A stretch of 8,643 nt of DNA from CAWACC01 sp964390695 (GTDB lineage Bacteria; Chlamydiota; Chlamydiia; Chlamydiales; Parachlamydiaceae), in assembly GCA_964390695.1 (NCBI GenBank), contig CAYMKI010000133.1, positions 1-8,643 of the forward strand. Direction: 5' to 3'. Made by a program: the position numbers and the translations under genes. Positions 1 through 7,400 of the stretch are shown one piece after another; positions within the stretch are counted from its first letter, which is position 1, and the number at the start of each line of letters is the position of its first letter. Below the pieces are notes generated by a model. It searched no databases, was not told the DNA's origin, and was given only the letters and a program-made list of their open reading frames with translations.

Positions 1-571
1 ATGGTATTAATAACAACGCAATACCTTTTCCATAATGGCTTTCAATAGATTTAAAACAGTTAAAAGCAAACTGTTTTATCTTGTGATAATCCTTGCTTTT
101 AAGGTAGTGCTTTAACAAAGCCATCATCGAGTGAAAAGCATAGGGATTATCCGGATCACTTGCTGCAGCTAGGTTATGGCAAAACCAGAAACTTTCATAA
201 GTCTCCCCCGTACCAATTTGCCCGGTGTGGACTTCTTTGACTAACCTATATCCATCACTTAATTGGTGCATGACAAAGTAATCAATTTTTCGAATAGTTT
301 TATTTGTGGCGGGATTTGACCATCTCCAACGTTCGTTTTTTGCCAGGTACTCACCCAATAGATTAGCATCATAAACATTTTGCCCTTTAGCCTCATCATG
401 AACAAAAGCTAAAACATGTGGAAAACCTTTACTGAGATTTTTTTCAAACAATTCCTTGATTGAAGTTTGAGACAATGAGCAAACTTCTGCCTCTGGAATC
501 AAAGTGATCTGCTCATATTTATAACCAGAAGATGTATATTTCAATGGGATACGAGAATCTAGTGATTGCAT
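1..571 (-). CDS. Hypothetical protein, N-terminal 190 codons (3' end outside window)
   Basis: An uninterrupted minus-strand frame runs from the ATG at 571-569 off the left edge, giving 190 codons with no stop. I do not recognise the family. Residues 1-60 are mixed and soluble-looking, with no signal peptide or membrane segment. Residues 71-100 contain a helix followed by an N-P-x-T-N motif (86-90) and then I-x-x-I-x-Y-F (93-99). This loosely recalls the D-P-x-T-R core of U-box domains, but only by eye. From about residue 137 the chain becomes helical (A-F-H-S-M-M-A-L-L-K-H-Y) and might lead into solenoid repeats beyond the edge. The start is supported by a well-spaced promoter at 618-646 about 40 bases upstream. 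There is no Shine-Dalgarno sequence; a run of nine T lies directly before the ATG. GC content is low, like the TPR gene next to it. The two genes share an orientation but are separated by 289 bases with hairpins, so they are probably separate transcription units. Confidence 0.8.
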   Translation of the reverse strand, partial: MQSLDSRIPLKYTSSGYKYEQITLIPEAEVCSLSQTSIKELFEKNLSKGFPHVLAFVHDEAKGQNVYDANLLGEYLAKNERWRWSNPATNKTIRKIDYFVMHQLSDGYRLVKEVHTGQIGTGETYESFWFCHNLAAASDPDNPYAFHSMMALLKHYLKSKDYHKIKQFAFNCFKSIESHYGKGIALLLIP

Positions 572-617
572 AAAAAAAAATTCATTTGGGGTAAGAAAAA
601 AATTGCGCTGAGTCGTA

Positions 618-646
618 ACTATAAAGAAGAGTTGCTTTTTTGGCAA
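618..646 (-). promoter_or_regulatory. Sigma70-type promoter for the partial gene at 1-571
   Basis: Reading the minus strand, TTGCCA (646-641) is separated by exactly 17 bases from TATAGT (623-618). This is a good match to the housekeeping consensus. Transcription would start near 611, leaving a leader of about 40 bases before the ATG at 571. A short inverted repeat (GTTGC 631-635 and GCAAC 643-647) overlaps the -35 box and could bind a regulator, although its arms are only 5 bases long. Confidence 0.65.
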
Positions 647-759
647 CTACACACAATTTCAAGAGTTTCCGCCAGAAAAATAACATGCTTTAGAAAAACG
701 CTTAAATTTGTACTTTTTCGATGGTAAACAATTTGTTTTATAATTAAGAGTACGCTCGT

Positions 760-790
760 TAAGATACAGGCTTTTCAAGCCTGTATCTTA
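760..790. terminator. Perfect 14-bp hairpin, possible terminator between minus-strand genes
   Basis: The arms 760-773 and 777-790 are perfectly complementary, with a 3-base loop (774-776). It lies 71 bases past the stop codon of the TPR gene, where a transcript end is expected. On the minus strand no T-tract follows the stem, so it is not a textbook intrinsic terminator. On the plus strand a T6 run follows only after about 11 bases (802-807). It may instead act as an mRNA 3'-end stabiliser. Confidence 0.5.
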
Positions 791-804
791 TGGAGCCTGC
801 GTTT

Positions 805-842
805 TTTGAAACATTTTTTTGACAACAAAAAAAATGTTCAAA
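805..842 (-). terminator. AT-rich hairpin just after the TPR gene stop codon
   Basis: The arms 805-820 and 828-842 pair through an A/T-only block plus a TTTGAACA-type block, with one bulged base (810) and a 7-base loop. The hairpin begins 18 bases after the minus-strand stop at 861-863. The stem contains its own T-rich tract on either strand, so it could help end transcription of the TPR gene, but GC content in the stem is very low. It is judged from position and symmetry only. Confidence 0.4.
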
Positions 843-860
843 CTATAGAGTTCGATATAA

Positions 861-3452
861 TCATGAGTGTGAAGGCTTATTTGCGTTGACCTGTCTATTT
901 AGAATCTTTTTCAATTCTTCTAAACCTATATCGACATAGTCGTCAGGTTGATTTTCTTGCGCCTCTCGATAATATTTCGCAGCCTGAACGTAATCCCCCT
1001 TTCCCGCATACAAAGAAGCTAAATGTGAAACTAACTTGTGGTTTTTAGGTTCGATTTTATAGGCCTGCTTATAAACTTCAATAGCTTCATCATGCTGTTG
1101 ATCAAGCTCTAAAGCACTGCCTAAAGCCATATAAATGTTTAGCTTAACAGGATTTGGCACATCCTTTTTTTTGATTTTTTTTACAGCATCCTCTAAATAA
1201 TCTATCCCCTCTAGAATTCTATCAGCTTTAATCAAATAATTAGCAAACTGCAAATCGTCGTCCGGATCAGAAAACACCACGGCCAGGTCTATGACTTTTT
1301 GCGTGTAGGCAGCTATGGATGCATAGGCTTCGGCAGGAATATTTTTAGGCAAAATGACTTTTGTAATAGAGGGCAGGTCGGACAACTTGTCCATCAAAAC
1401 AGGGACGCCTTCGGGTTGAAAGCGACATTTTCTAAAATCTAAAACTGTTACATTTTTCAACTCTTCTATCATTTGAATCACTTTTTGCACACACGCCTTG
1501 CTTATGTATAATTCGTTATGGTCTGCTAAATGGATATCTTGATTGAACTCAATAGATTTTTCGATAATCTGCTGATCAACATGCAAACACTTGGAAAGTA
1601 TATATGACTGCATGCTTCCCACTGTAGAGCCATGATTGCTCAGAAGCGTATTTTTAGGTCCCTCTTCGGTAGCGGCGTCTATCTTTGCGGTAGATTTAGG
1701 TGGAGCTGAAAGACGTTTAGAACGTACCGCTTGGCTGTTTGAACGCAGATAAGGGGAATTAGAAATAGGATTGTTTGAAGAGGATGTCGAGATATTCAAA
1801 GTATTCTGTGAGGCCCTTCTCTTCAGAGCCTTATTTTTAGATATATCAGTGCTAGAAGGGCTTTTAGAACTTAGACTGCGAGAAGAAAAAAAATCTTGAA
1901 CTGACTTTTCCACAGCCCCTGCATGAGTATCTTCAGATATATTTAAATTCGAATTGTAAGGCTTATATGCGTATTCCTCAACTTCGGCCAACCATTTCTT
2001 TTTAGCCTTTGCTGTCGATGGCAGCGCAGCATCAATGACTGCTTTAATCGAAGGGTCGGTTTCACTAGAAGCTCGTTCGATTAATTTTTGTTTGGCTTCG
2101 CTTCTAATTTTAAGGTCGGGAGCCTCTTGACTGATACGAATCAACTGCTGCGCTCCAAGTAAACGGATGTAAATATTCACATCTTTTTTGGTCGGAGCTT
2201 TAAAATGCACTAAAGGCTTCTTTTTTAATGAGGGTTTGAAATGATCGCAATCCACGAAATCTAGTAAACCTAAAAGCTTTTTAGATTCCATACTAAAACC
2301 CTGAAAGGCTGCTTTGCGAATTTTTGGATTAGAGCCTTTCACTGCAATGTCCGCAAATTTTTGCATGGCATTGTATACAAACTTCCAATTAACTTCTTTA
2401 TTGTGGTATTGCAACATTAATTGCAAAGCCATCAGCTTGTTGAATTCGGTATAAGCCGCTTTGGCTATATCATTAAACAGTAAAGACAAGTTATACCAGG
2501 AATGGGTAATGTGAATGTCAATGTCCTCAAAAGCTTTAGTTAATTCGTGTACATTGAGCGCATCGTTATATATGCTGATCAAGCCCACTAAAAAATTAAA
2601 CATACGTTGCCCAAGTTCAAATAGCTCCTTCTTGTCATCCTTTAATCTTTTAAAACCTTCTAAAGCATATTCCACAGTAAAATGTAATTCGATATTATCT
2701 TGCGTATTCAAGGCTTCAAGTGTTTTTAAAGTATTGATGAGTTGCCGTTTGAGATCGTCGGTAATTCCATTGAAATGTTGTTTACCATAATGCCACTGGA
2801 TTAGCTCGGCGACCATGCCATAAGCCTTGCATATCTTGATCTGCTCATCGATGAGTTGCGTTTGAATAAGCTCCCTATCCATCTGCGTCATGAGCTGTAT
2901 GGCCAAATCTATTAAATCGAATGCGGTTTCCTTGGTAACTTGGTCTTTTTGTAATACAGCGATCAAACTGTCCAAAGCAGCTAATTTTATATCCTGGTTA
3001 TTCAGCTGTGTTAATAGCAGAAAATTTGTCCTTGCAGAAGGAATGTCTATCACTTTCGAGTTAGGTTCCAATCCGGCAAGAGCACGTGTCTTGTTTAACA
3101 TCCGGTAGGCTTTGGACAAATATTCTTGATTTCCGCGATGGGTGTTGAATCTTTTCACAAATCTCGGGGTTATATCATCCTCTTTGCGTACTGAGGAAGT
3201 GGGCGATGTAGCACAAAATATCACCGTGGTCGGCATGTTCATAGCTTCTTCAGCCAAAACCTTTTGCGCAGCTCGAATCGAAGCTGCTTTAGACAGCTGC
3301 ATAGTTTGATGGTTTTCGACCGCTGAACTTTTCTTATCAGCTTTTTTTGACCTAGACTTTAGCTGATTATTTTCTGCTTCCGTATCCACATAAGCATAAT
3401 TAGATACACTTATTTCTTCATCATGAACATCGCCATTAGTAAAATTATTCAT
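861..3452 (-). CDS. Large helical protein with Ser-rich linker and C-terminal TPR repeats
   Basis: The product is 863 residues. The start is well supported: AAGGAGGGG (3463-3455) lies just upstream of the ATG. Domains by eye: 1-100 polar, low-complexity and Lys/Ser-rich; 105-485 almost entirely amphipathic helices, resembling a HEAT/ARM- or TPR-like solenoid; 503-600 a Ser/Asn/Lys-rich, probably disordered linker; 665-705 a short leucine-rich-repeat-like patch (V-T-V-L-D-F-R near 668-674); 734-767 a degenerate TPR; 771-804 and 805-838 two clear TPRs with the usual G-x-A-L-E-L-D / A-I-E-V-Y-K and L-A-S-L-Y / A-A-K-Y-Y patterns; then a polar tail. There is no signal peptide, membrane segment or Walker A motif, so it is expected to be soluble. 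TPR regions bind other proteins. Long helical, Ser-rich, repeat-bearing proteins of this kind are common among secreted factors and hypothetical proteins of amoeba-associated bacteria, so an effector or secretion-related scaffold role is possible but not shown. It is transcribed away from the peptidase-prp operon, with two hairpins after the stop. Local GC is about 36% in sampled lines. Confidence 0.9.
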   Translation of the reverse strand: MNNFTNGDVHDEEISVSNYAYVDTEAENNQLKSRSKKADKKSSAVENHQTMQLSKAASIRAAQKVLAEEAMNMPTTVIFCATSPTSSVRKEDDITPRFVKRFNTHRGNQEYLSKAYRMLNKTRALAGLEPNSKVIDIPSARTNFLLLTQLNNQDIKLAALDSLIAVLQKDQVTKETAFDLIDLAIQLMTQMDRELIQTQLIDEQIKICKAYGMVAELIQWHYGKQHFNGITDDLKRQLINTLKTLEALNTQDNIELHFTVEYALEGFKRLKDDKKELFELGQRMFNFLVGLISIYNDALNVHELTKAFEDIDIHITHSWYNLSLLFNDIAKAAYTEFNKLMALQLMLQYHNKEVNWKFVYNAMQKFADIAVKGSNPKIRKAAFQGFSMESKKLLGLLDFVDCDHFKPSLKKKPLVHFKAPTKKDVNIYIRLLGAQQLIRISQEAPDLKIRSEAKQKLIERASSETDPSIKAVIDAALPSTAKAKKKWLAEVEEYAYKPYNSNLNISEDTHAGAVEKSVQDFFSSRSLSSKSPSSTDISKNKALKRRASQNTLNISTSSSNNPISNSPYLRSNSQAVRSKRLSAPPKSTAKIDAATEEGPKNTLLSNHGSTVGSMQSYILSKCLHVDQQIIEKSIEFNQDIHLADHNELYISKACVQKVIQMIEELKNVTVLDFRKCRFQPEGVPVLMDKLSDLPSITKVILPKNIPAEAYASIAAYTQKVIDLAVVFSDPDDDLQFANYLIKADRILEGIDYLEDAVKKIKKKDVPNPVKLNIYMALGSALELDQQHDEAIEVYKQAYKIEPKNHKLVSHLASLYAGKGDYVQAAKYYREAQENQPDDYVDIGLEELKKILNRQVNANKPSHS

Positions 3453-3625
3453 AACCCCTCCTTAGGTTTACCCTCTGCGGAAAAAAAACTCTCTTAACGA
3501 GCCTAATTTTCAGTGTACTTTTCACAGCATTTTCTGCAACTCAAATAATATAATTATTTTTTTAATTGTGTTTTTGCTGACTTTCCTCTAACTTAACATA
3601 CACCTATAACATCCATGGATTTACG
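3453..3625. promoter_or_regulatory. Divergent intergenic region holding promoters for the TPR gene and the operon
   Basis: These 173 bases separate two genes transcribed in opposite directions, so both promoters should lie here. The region is AT-rich, especially 3541-3570. On the plus strand TATAAC (3605-3610) is a fair -10 box, with only a weak -35 (TTTCCT, 3582-3587) 17 bases upstream. If used, the leader before the ATG at 3626 would be under 12 bases, consistent with the absence of a Shine-Dalgarno sequence there. No convincing minus-strand -35/-10 pair was found. Confidence 0.35.
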
Positions 3626-4819
3626 ATGCCCCTTCAAAGTAAAATCAACTGCGCTCAAAAGCTCCTGCAAGAATTTCAACTGGATGGTTGGTTATTATAT
3701 GATTTTCGCCGATCCAATTCACTCGCCTGTGATTTTCTTGCGCTAGAATCTAACCAGCTCCTGACCAGGCGTTTTTTTTATTGGATTCCCTGCGCAGGCG
3801 AACCTTGCAAACTGCTACATGCTATTGAAAGCCACATTTTAGATTCCGCGCCGGGCCTGCTACAAGTTTATTGCACCTGGCAAGAACTCGAAGAAAAGCT
3901 TCAGCAGCTATTGCAGGGATGTACAAGAGTCGCCATGGAATACTCTCCCAGGAATGCCATACCCTACGTATCCAAAGTCGATGCAGGAACAATAGAAGTG
4001 ATCAGGGGCTTCAATGTCGAGGTGGTGAGTTCAGCAAATATTTTGCAATATTTTACCAGTCAATGGAATGAAGCCCAGCTGAACATGCACCGAGAAGCCG
4101 CTCAGACCCTAAACGACATCGCTGAGGAAACGTGGAAATTGATCCGGCATAATTTAGCCCACCAAATTCCGCAAACAGAATACTCGATACAGCAGTTCAT
4201 ATGGCAACAAATTCAATCTAAAGGCTTTGAAACCTCCGATGCGCCTATCTGCGCGGTCAATGCCAATTCGGCAAATCCTCATTATACACCTACGAAAGAT
4301 TCCTCGATGCCCATCAAGGAAAACGATTTTATTTTGATCGATCTGTGGTGCAAAAAAAAACTGCCGGGCGCGGTCTACGCGGATATTACCCGCGTAGCCG
4401 TAGCTTCCGCTACCCCCTCGCCTCATCAACAAAACATCTTCAACATCGTCAGGCAAGCCCAACAAACGGCCGCCCAATTTGTTAAAGACCGCTTTGCGCG
4501 CCAGCAGCCAATCCAAGGGTGGGAAGTGGATCAAACTTGCCGTGATGTGATTAACAACGCAGGTTATGGCGCCTACTTTATTCACCGCACAGGACATAAT
4601 ATAGACGAATGCGATCACGGCCCGGGTGCTCATATGGACAATTTTGAGACTCATGATGACCGCCTGCTACTACCTAGAACGTGTTTTTCTATCGAACCCG
4701 GAATATATTTGCCCGGAGAATTTGGAGTTCGCCTGGAATACGATGTATTTATCCATTCGGATGGACGTATTGAGATCACCGGCGGAGAACAAAATGAGAT
4801 ACAAACCTTAGTTAACTAG
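3626..4819 (+). CDS. M24 family metallopeptidase (Xaa-Pro aminopeptidase/dipeptidase type)
   Basis: The 397-residue protein has the two-part layout of creatinase-like peptidases: an N-terminal domain (about 1-135) and a C-terminal pita-bread catalytic domain (about 150-390). All five expected dinuclear metal ligands are visible: Asp239 (I-L-I-D-L), Asp253 (Y-A-D-I-T-R), His324 (R-T-G-H-N), Glu357 (S-I-E-P-G-I-Y) and Glu371 (R-L-E-Y-D). The substrate-side histidines are probably His219 (N-P-H-Y) and His336 (G-P-G-A-H). It should therefore be an active cytoplasmic enzyme cleaving peptides next to proline; the exact specificity (aminopeptidase or prolidase) cannot be read from sequence. The C-terminal block with G-H-N-I-D-E and E-T-H-D-D-R resembles an M24 subfamily distinct from classic PepP and PepQ. 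The ATG at 3626 lacks a Shine-Dalgarno sequence, and another ATG at 3615 is out of frame. It is the first gene of an operon with prpC, 9 bases downstream. GC is high compared with the gene on its left. Confidence 0.93.
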   Translation: MPLQSKINCAQKLLQEFQLDGWLLYDFRRSNSLACDFLALESNQLLTRRFFYWIPCAGEPCKLLHAIESHILDSAPGLLQVYCTWQELEEKLQQLLQGCTRVAMEYSPRNAIPYVSKVDAGTIEVIRGFNVEVVSSANILQYFTSQWNEAQLNMHREAAQTLNDIAEETWKLIRHNLAHQIPQTEYSIQQFIWQQIQSKGFETSDAPICAVNANSANPHYTPTKDSSMPIKENDFILIDLWCKKKLPGAVYADITRVAVASATPSPHQQNIFNIVRQAQQTAAQFVKDRFARQQPIQGWEVDQTCRDVINNAGYGAYFIHRTGHNIDECDHGPGAHMDNFETHDDRLLLPRTCFSIEPGIYLPGEFGVRLEYDVFIHSDGRIEITGGEQNEIQTLVN

Positions 4820-4822
4820 GAG
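4818..4822 (+). promoter_or_regulatory. Shine-Dalgarno of prpC overlapping the peptidase stop codon
   Basis: AGGAG shares two bases with the TAG stop (4817-4819) of the peptidase gene and sits 6 bases before the prpC ATG at 4829. This fixes the prpC start and suggests that ribosomes finishing the peptidase can re-initiate directly on prpC. Confidence 0.75.
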
Positions 4823-4828
4823 AAACGC

Positions 4829-5962
4829 ATGTTAGAAACAAAGGAAAAGAAAAAAACCGGCGGACTGGCAGGTATTGTTGCCGGAGATTCGGCCATCTGT
4901 TTGTGCGGGGCAGAAGACCAAAGCCTTCTCTATAGAGGCTATTCGATCGAAGAGCTTGCCCAACATTCGACCTTTGAAGAAACAGCTTGGCTGCTGCTGC
5001 GCGGAGAACTCCCGACAAGCCTGGAACTGCAAGAATATAAACACAAACTTAAAAATTTGCGAGACCTGCCGACCACCTTAAAACACATCCTGGAAAAAAT
5101 CCCGCCCACCTCTCACATGATGGACGTACTAAGGACAGCCTGCTCGGTGTTGGGCAATTTAGAGCCCGAAACGTCCTCAACAGATAGATTCGCCATCGCA
5201 GACCGCCTCATCGCCAGCTTCGGCTCCATGCTTTTATACTGGCGCCATTTCCATCAAACCGGCAAAGCGCTTAACTTAAACAGCGAAGAAGATTCCATCG
5301 CAGGGCACATTCTGAAACTAACCCTCAATAAAACACCTGAAGAATCGCACAGGCGCTGCCTAGATGTTTCGCTAATACTTTATGCAGAACATGAATTCAA
5401 CGCTTCCACCTTTACCGTTAGGACCATTGCAAGCACCCTATCTGACTTTTATTCAGCTATCTGCGGAGGCATAGGGGCGCTCAGAGGCTCTCTGCATGGA
5501 GGCGCCAACGAATGGGCCATGGCCTTGCTGCAGCAGTTCAAAACACCCGTTGAAGCAGAACAGGGCGTGCTAAAGATGCTTGAGGAAAAAAAATTGATCA
5601 TGGGTTTCGGGCACAGAGTGTATACCACGTCCGATCCGCGCTCCGCTATCATAAAATCCTGGGCCAATAAGCTTAGCCAGCAAGCAGCAGATGGGTACTT
5701 ATTCAAAGTCGCCGAATCCATCGAAAAGGTAATGTGGGATAATAAAAAGCTATTCCCCAACCTAGACTTCTATAGCGCTTTGGCCTACCATTTCAGCGGT
5801 ATTCCCACGGGCATGTTCACTCCCCTGTTTGTGATGTCAAGGATTGCAGGATGGTCTGCGCATTTGTTAGAACAGCGGGCCAACAACAAGCTTATCCGAC
5901 CGATCAGCAACTATATAGGACCGCAAGCCAGACATTTCACCTCTCCTACTACACGGAGATAA
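4829..5962 (+). CDS. prpC: 2-methylcitrate synthase (citrate synthase family)
   Basis: The 377-residue enzyme condenses propionyl-CoA with oxaloacetate to form 2-methylcitrate, the entry step of the 2-methylcitrate cycle, in the cytoplasm. The citrate synthase fold signature is complete. The catalytic triad is His223 (S-L-H-G-G-A-N-E), His262 (G-F-G-H-R-V-Y) and Asp313 (N-L-D-F-Y-S-A). His188 (A-E-H-E-F-N-A-S) and Arg338 (S-R-I-A-G-W) are the expected substrate contacts. The N-terminal G-G-L-A-G block (11-15) followed by V-A-G-D-S-A is typical of PrpC and short type II-like citrate synthases. Length is close to the usual 370-390. Assignment to methylcitrate rather than citrate synthase rests on this block and on prpD directly downstream; many PrpC enzymes also accept acetyl-CoA, so some citrate synthase activity is possible. 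The start has AGGAG 6 bases upstream. The gene lies 9 bases after the peptidase and 4 bases before prpD, so translation is probably coupled. Confidence 0.93.
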   Translation: MLETKEKKKTGGLAGIVAGDSAICLCGAEDQSLLYRGYSIEELAQHSTFEETAWLLLRGELPTSLELQEYKHKLKNLRDLPTTLKHILEKIPPTSHMMDVLRTACSVLGNLEPETSSTDRFAIADRLIASFGSMLLYWRHFHQTGKALNLNSEEDSIAGHILKLTLNKTPEESHRRCLDVSLILYAEHEFNASTFTVRTIASTLSDFYSAICGGIGALRGSLHGGANEWAMALLQQFKTPVEAEQGVLKMLEEKKLIMGFGHRVYTTSDPRSAIIKSWANKLSQQAADGYLFKVAESIEKVMWDNKKLFPNLDFYSALAYHFSGIPTGMFTPLFVMSRIAGWSAHLLEQRANNKLIRPISNYIGPQARHFTSPTTRR

Positions 5963-5966
5963 TGGA

Positions 5967-7400
5967 ATGACGCATTATGATGAGATCAATGAAATCATCG
6001 CCGAATATGTCATGCACACCGAAATTCGCAGCGAGGAGGCTTACCAGACAGCCATTGCCTGCCTGGCAGACTCTTTAGGTTGCGCCCTATTGGCACTGCA
6101 ATTCAAGGAATGCACAAAATTGCTTGGGCCTGTCGTCCCTGGTACCATCGTGCCCGGCGGATGCCGAGTTCCCGGCACAAATTATGTCTTGGATCCCATT
6201 AGGGCAGCATTCAACATAGGCACCATGATCCGATGGCTAGATTACAATGATACCTGGCTGGCGGCGGAATGGGGACATCCTTCAGATAACCTTGGGGGAA
6301 TTTTAGCTGTCTGCGACTTTGTTGGTCAAAAAAAAGAGAGCCACAACCAACCGCCCTTAAAAGTTTTCGATTTGCTGACTGCCATGATCAAAGCGCACGA
6401 AATTCAAGGATGCCTAGCCTTGAAAAACAGCTTCAACCGTATTGGATTTGATCACGTGATCTTAGTAAAAATTGCCACAACTGCCATTTGCACGCAGCTA
6501 TTCGGAGGTACTCAAGAGCAAATCAAAGCCGCCCTCTCCAATGCTTGGATCGATACCGGCCCCCTAAGGACCTATCGGCATGCACCCAATACAGGCTCTA
6601 GAAAATCTTGGGCGGCAGGCGATGCCACCAGCAGAGGGGTCATGCATGCCATGATGGCTCTGCAAGGTGAAATGGGGTATTCAACAGCCTTAAGTGCTCA
6701 CCAATGGGGACTTTATGATGTCTTATTCAAGGGGAAATCTTTTGAGCTGGCACGCCCTCTCGGATCGTATGTCATGGAAAATGTGCTATTTAAGATCGCT
6801 TTCCCCGCCGAATTTCATGCCCAAACTGCTGTCGAGTGTGCATTTTGCCTGCACCCGCAAATTAAAGGACAATGGAAGGATATTGAGCGCATAGAAATCG
6901 GCACGCATGAATCTGCGATCAGAATCATAGATAAGCAAGGCCCTCTTAAAAATCCGGCAGACCGGGACCATTGCCTCCAATATATGGTAGCCATTGGACT
7001 TATCTATGGCAGCCTTAGCGCCGAGCACTATGAGGAGGAAATCGCCGCCAATCCACTGATCGACGAGCTCAGAGCCAAAATGCAAGTGAAAGAGCTACCT
7101 CGATATTCCCAAGACTATTTGGATCCCGAAAAACGATCGATCGCCAATAGCATCCAAATAGTCATGAAGAATCAAACGGTGCTAGGCCCTGTAGAAATCG
7201 AATACCCGTTGGGCCACAAAAAAAGAAGAAAAGAGGGGCTGCCGCTCCTCTTCAAAAAATTTTCCGACCATCTACATACCCGCTGGGATGAGCAAGCCTC
7301 AGCTGAACTTCTGGCTCTATTCCAAAATGCCGCCCAGCTGATCGATATGCCCGTACCTAGGTTGCTTCAACACTTTACAAGTTCGCGCGGTGTTTCTTGA
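5967..7400 (+). CDS. prpD: 2-methylcitrate dehydratase (MmgE/PrpD family)
   Basis: The 477-residue enzyme dehydrates 2-methylcitrate to 2-methyl-cis-aconitate, the second step of the 2-methylcitrate cycle. It belongs to the cofactor-free MmgE/PrpD family, which also contains cis-aconitate decarboxylase. PrpD-type motifs are plain: R-W-L-D-Y-N-D-T-W (89-97), E-W-G-H-P-S-D-N (101-108), S-W-A-A-G-D-A-T-S-R-G (214-224), F-P-A-E-F-H-A-Q-T (279-287) and N-P-A-D-R-D-H (329-335). The D-Y-N-D-T-W and G-H-P-S-D-N pair favours methylcitrate dehydratase over the decarboxylase or more distant homologues. Length is almost the same as the roughly 480-residue family norm, so it appears intact. The ATG follows the prpC stop by 4 bases, and GGAG (5955-5958) inside the end of prpC is its ribosome site, 8 bases away. 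The last 34 bases overlap the convergent membrane-protein gene. No terminator is visible after the stop. The later steps (a methylaconitate-processing aconitase and methylisocitrate lyase PrpB) are not encoded here. Confidence 0.95.
   Translation: MTHYDEINEIIAEYVMHTEIRSEEAYQTAIACLADSLGCALLALQFKECTKLLGPVVPGTIVPGGCRVPGTNYVLDPIRAAFNIGTMIRWLDYNDTWLAAEWGHPSDNLGGILAVCDFVGQKKESHNQPPLKVFDLLTAMIKAHEIQGCLALKNSFNRIGFDHVILVKIATTAICTQLFGGTQEQIKAALSNAWIDTGPLRTYRHAPNTGSRKSWAAGDATSRGVMHAMMALQGEMGYSTALSAHQWGLYDVLFKGKSFELARPLGSYVMENVLFKIAFPAEFHAQTAVECAFCLHPQIKGQWKDIERIEIGTHESAIRIIDKQGPLKNPADRDHCLQYMVAIGLIYGSLSAEHYEEEIAANPLIDELRAKMQVKELPRYSQDYLDPEKRSIANSIQIVMKNQTVLGPVEIEYPLGHKKRRKEGLPLLFKKFSDHLHTRWDEQASAELLALFQNAAQLIDMPVPRLLQHFTSSRGVS

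Noticed and set aside
755..764. The string CTCGTTAAGA recurring, in inverse orientation, near 3493-3503.
   Set aside because: Matches of about 11 bases between two places in a window this size are expected by chance.
2515..2790. A 91-codon plus-strand frame opposite the TPR gene.
   Set aside because: It is antisense to a well-supported gene with a strong ribosome site; the Ser/Leu/Lys-rich product looks like a reverse-complement artefact.
3453..3625. Several weak -35/-10 combinations on both strands.
   Set aside because: Each matches only three or so bases per hexamer; in AT-rich DNA such pairs are common, so only the TATAAC candidate is mentioned.
4154..4654. A 166-codon minus-strand frame opposite the peptidase gene.
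   Set aside because: It lies entirely opposite a gene with a complete set of catalytic residues and its translation shows no recognisable domain; it is a composition shadow.
5449..5760. A 103-codon minus-strand frame opposite prpC.
   Set aside because: It overlaps the conserved catalytic region of citrate synthase, has no ribosome site that I noticed, and is explained by codon bias of the real gene.
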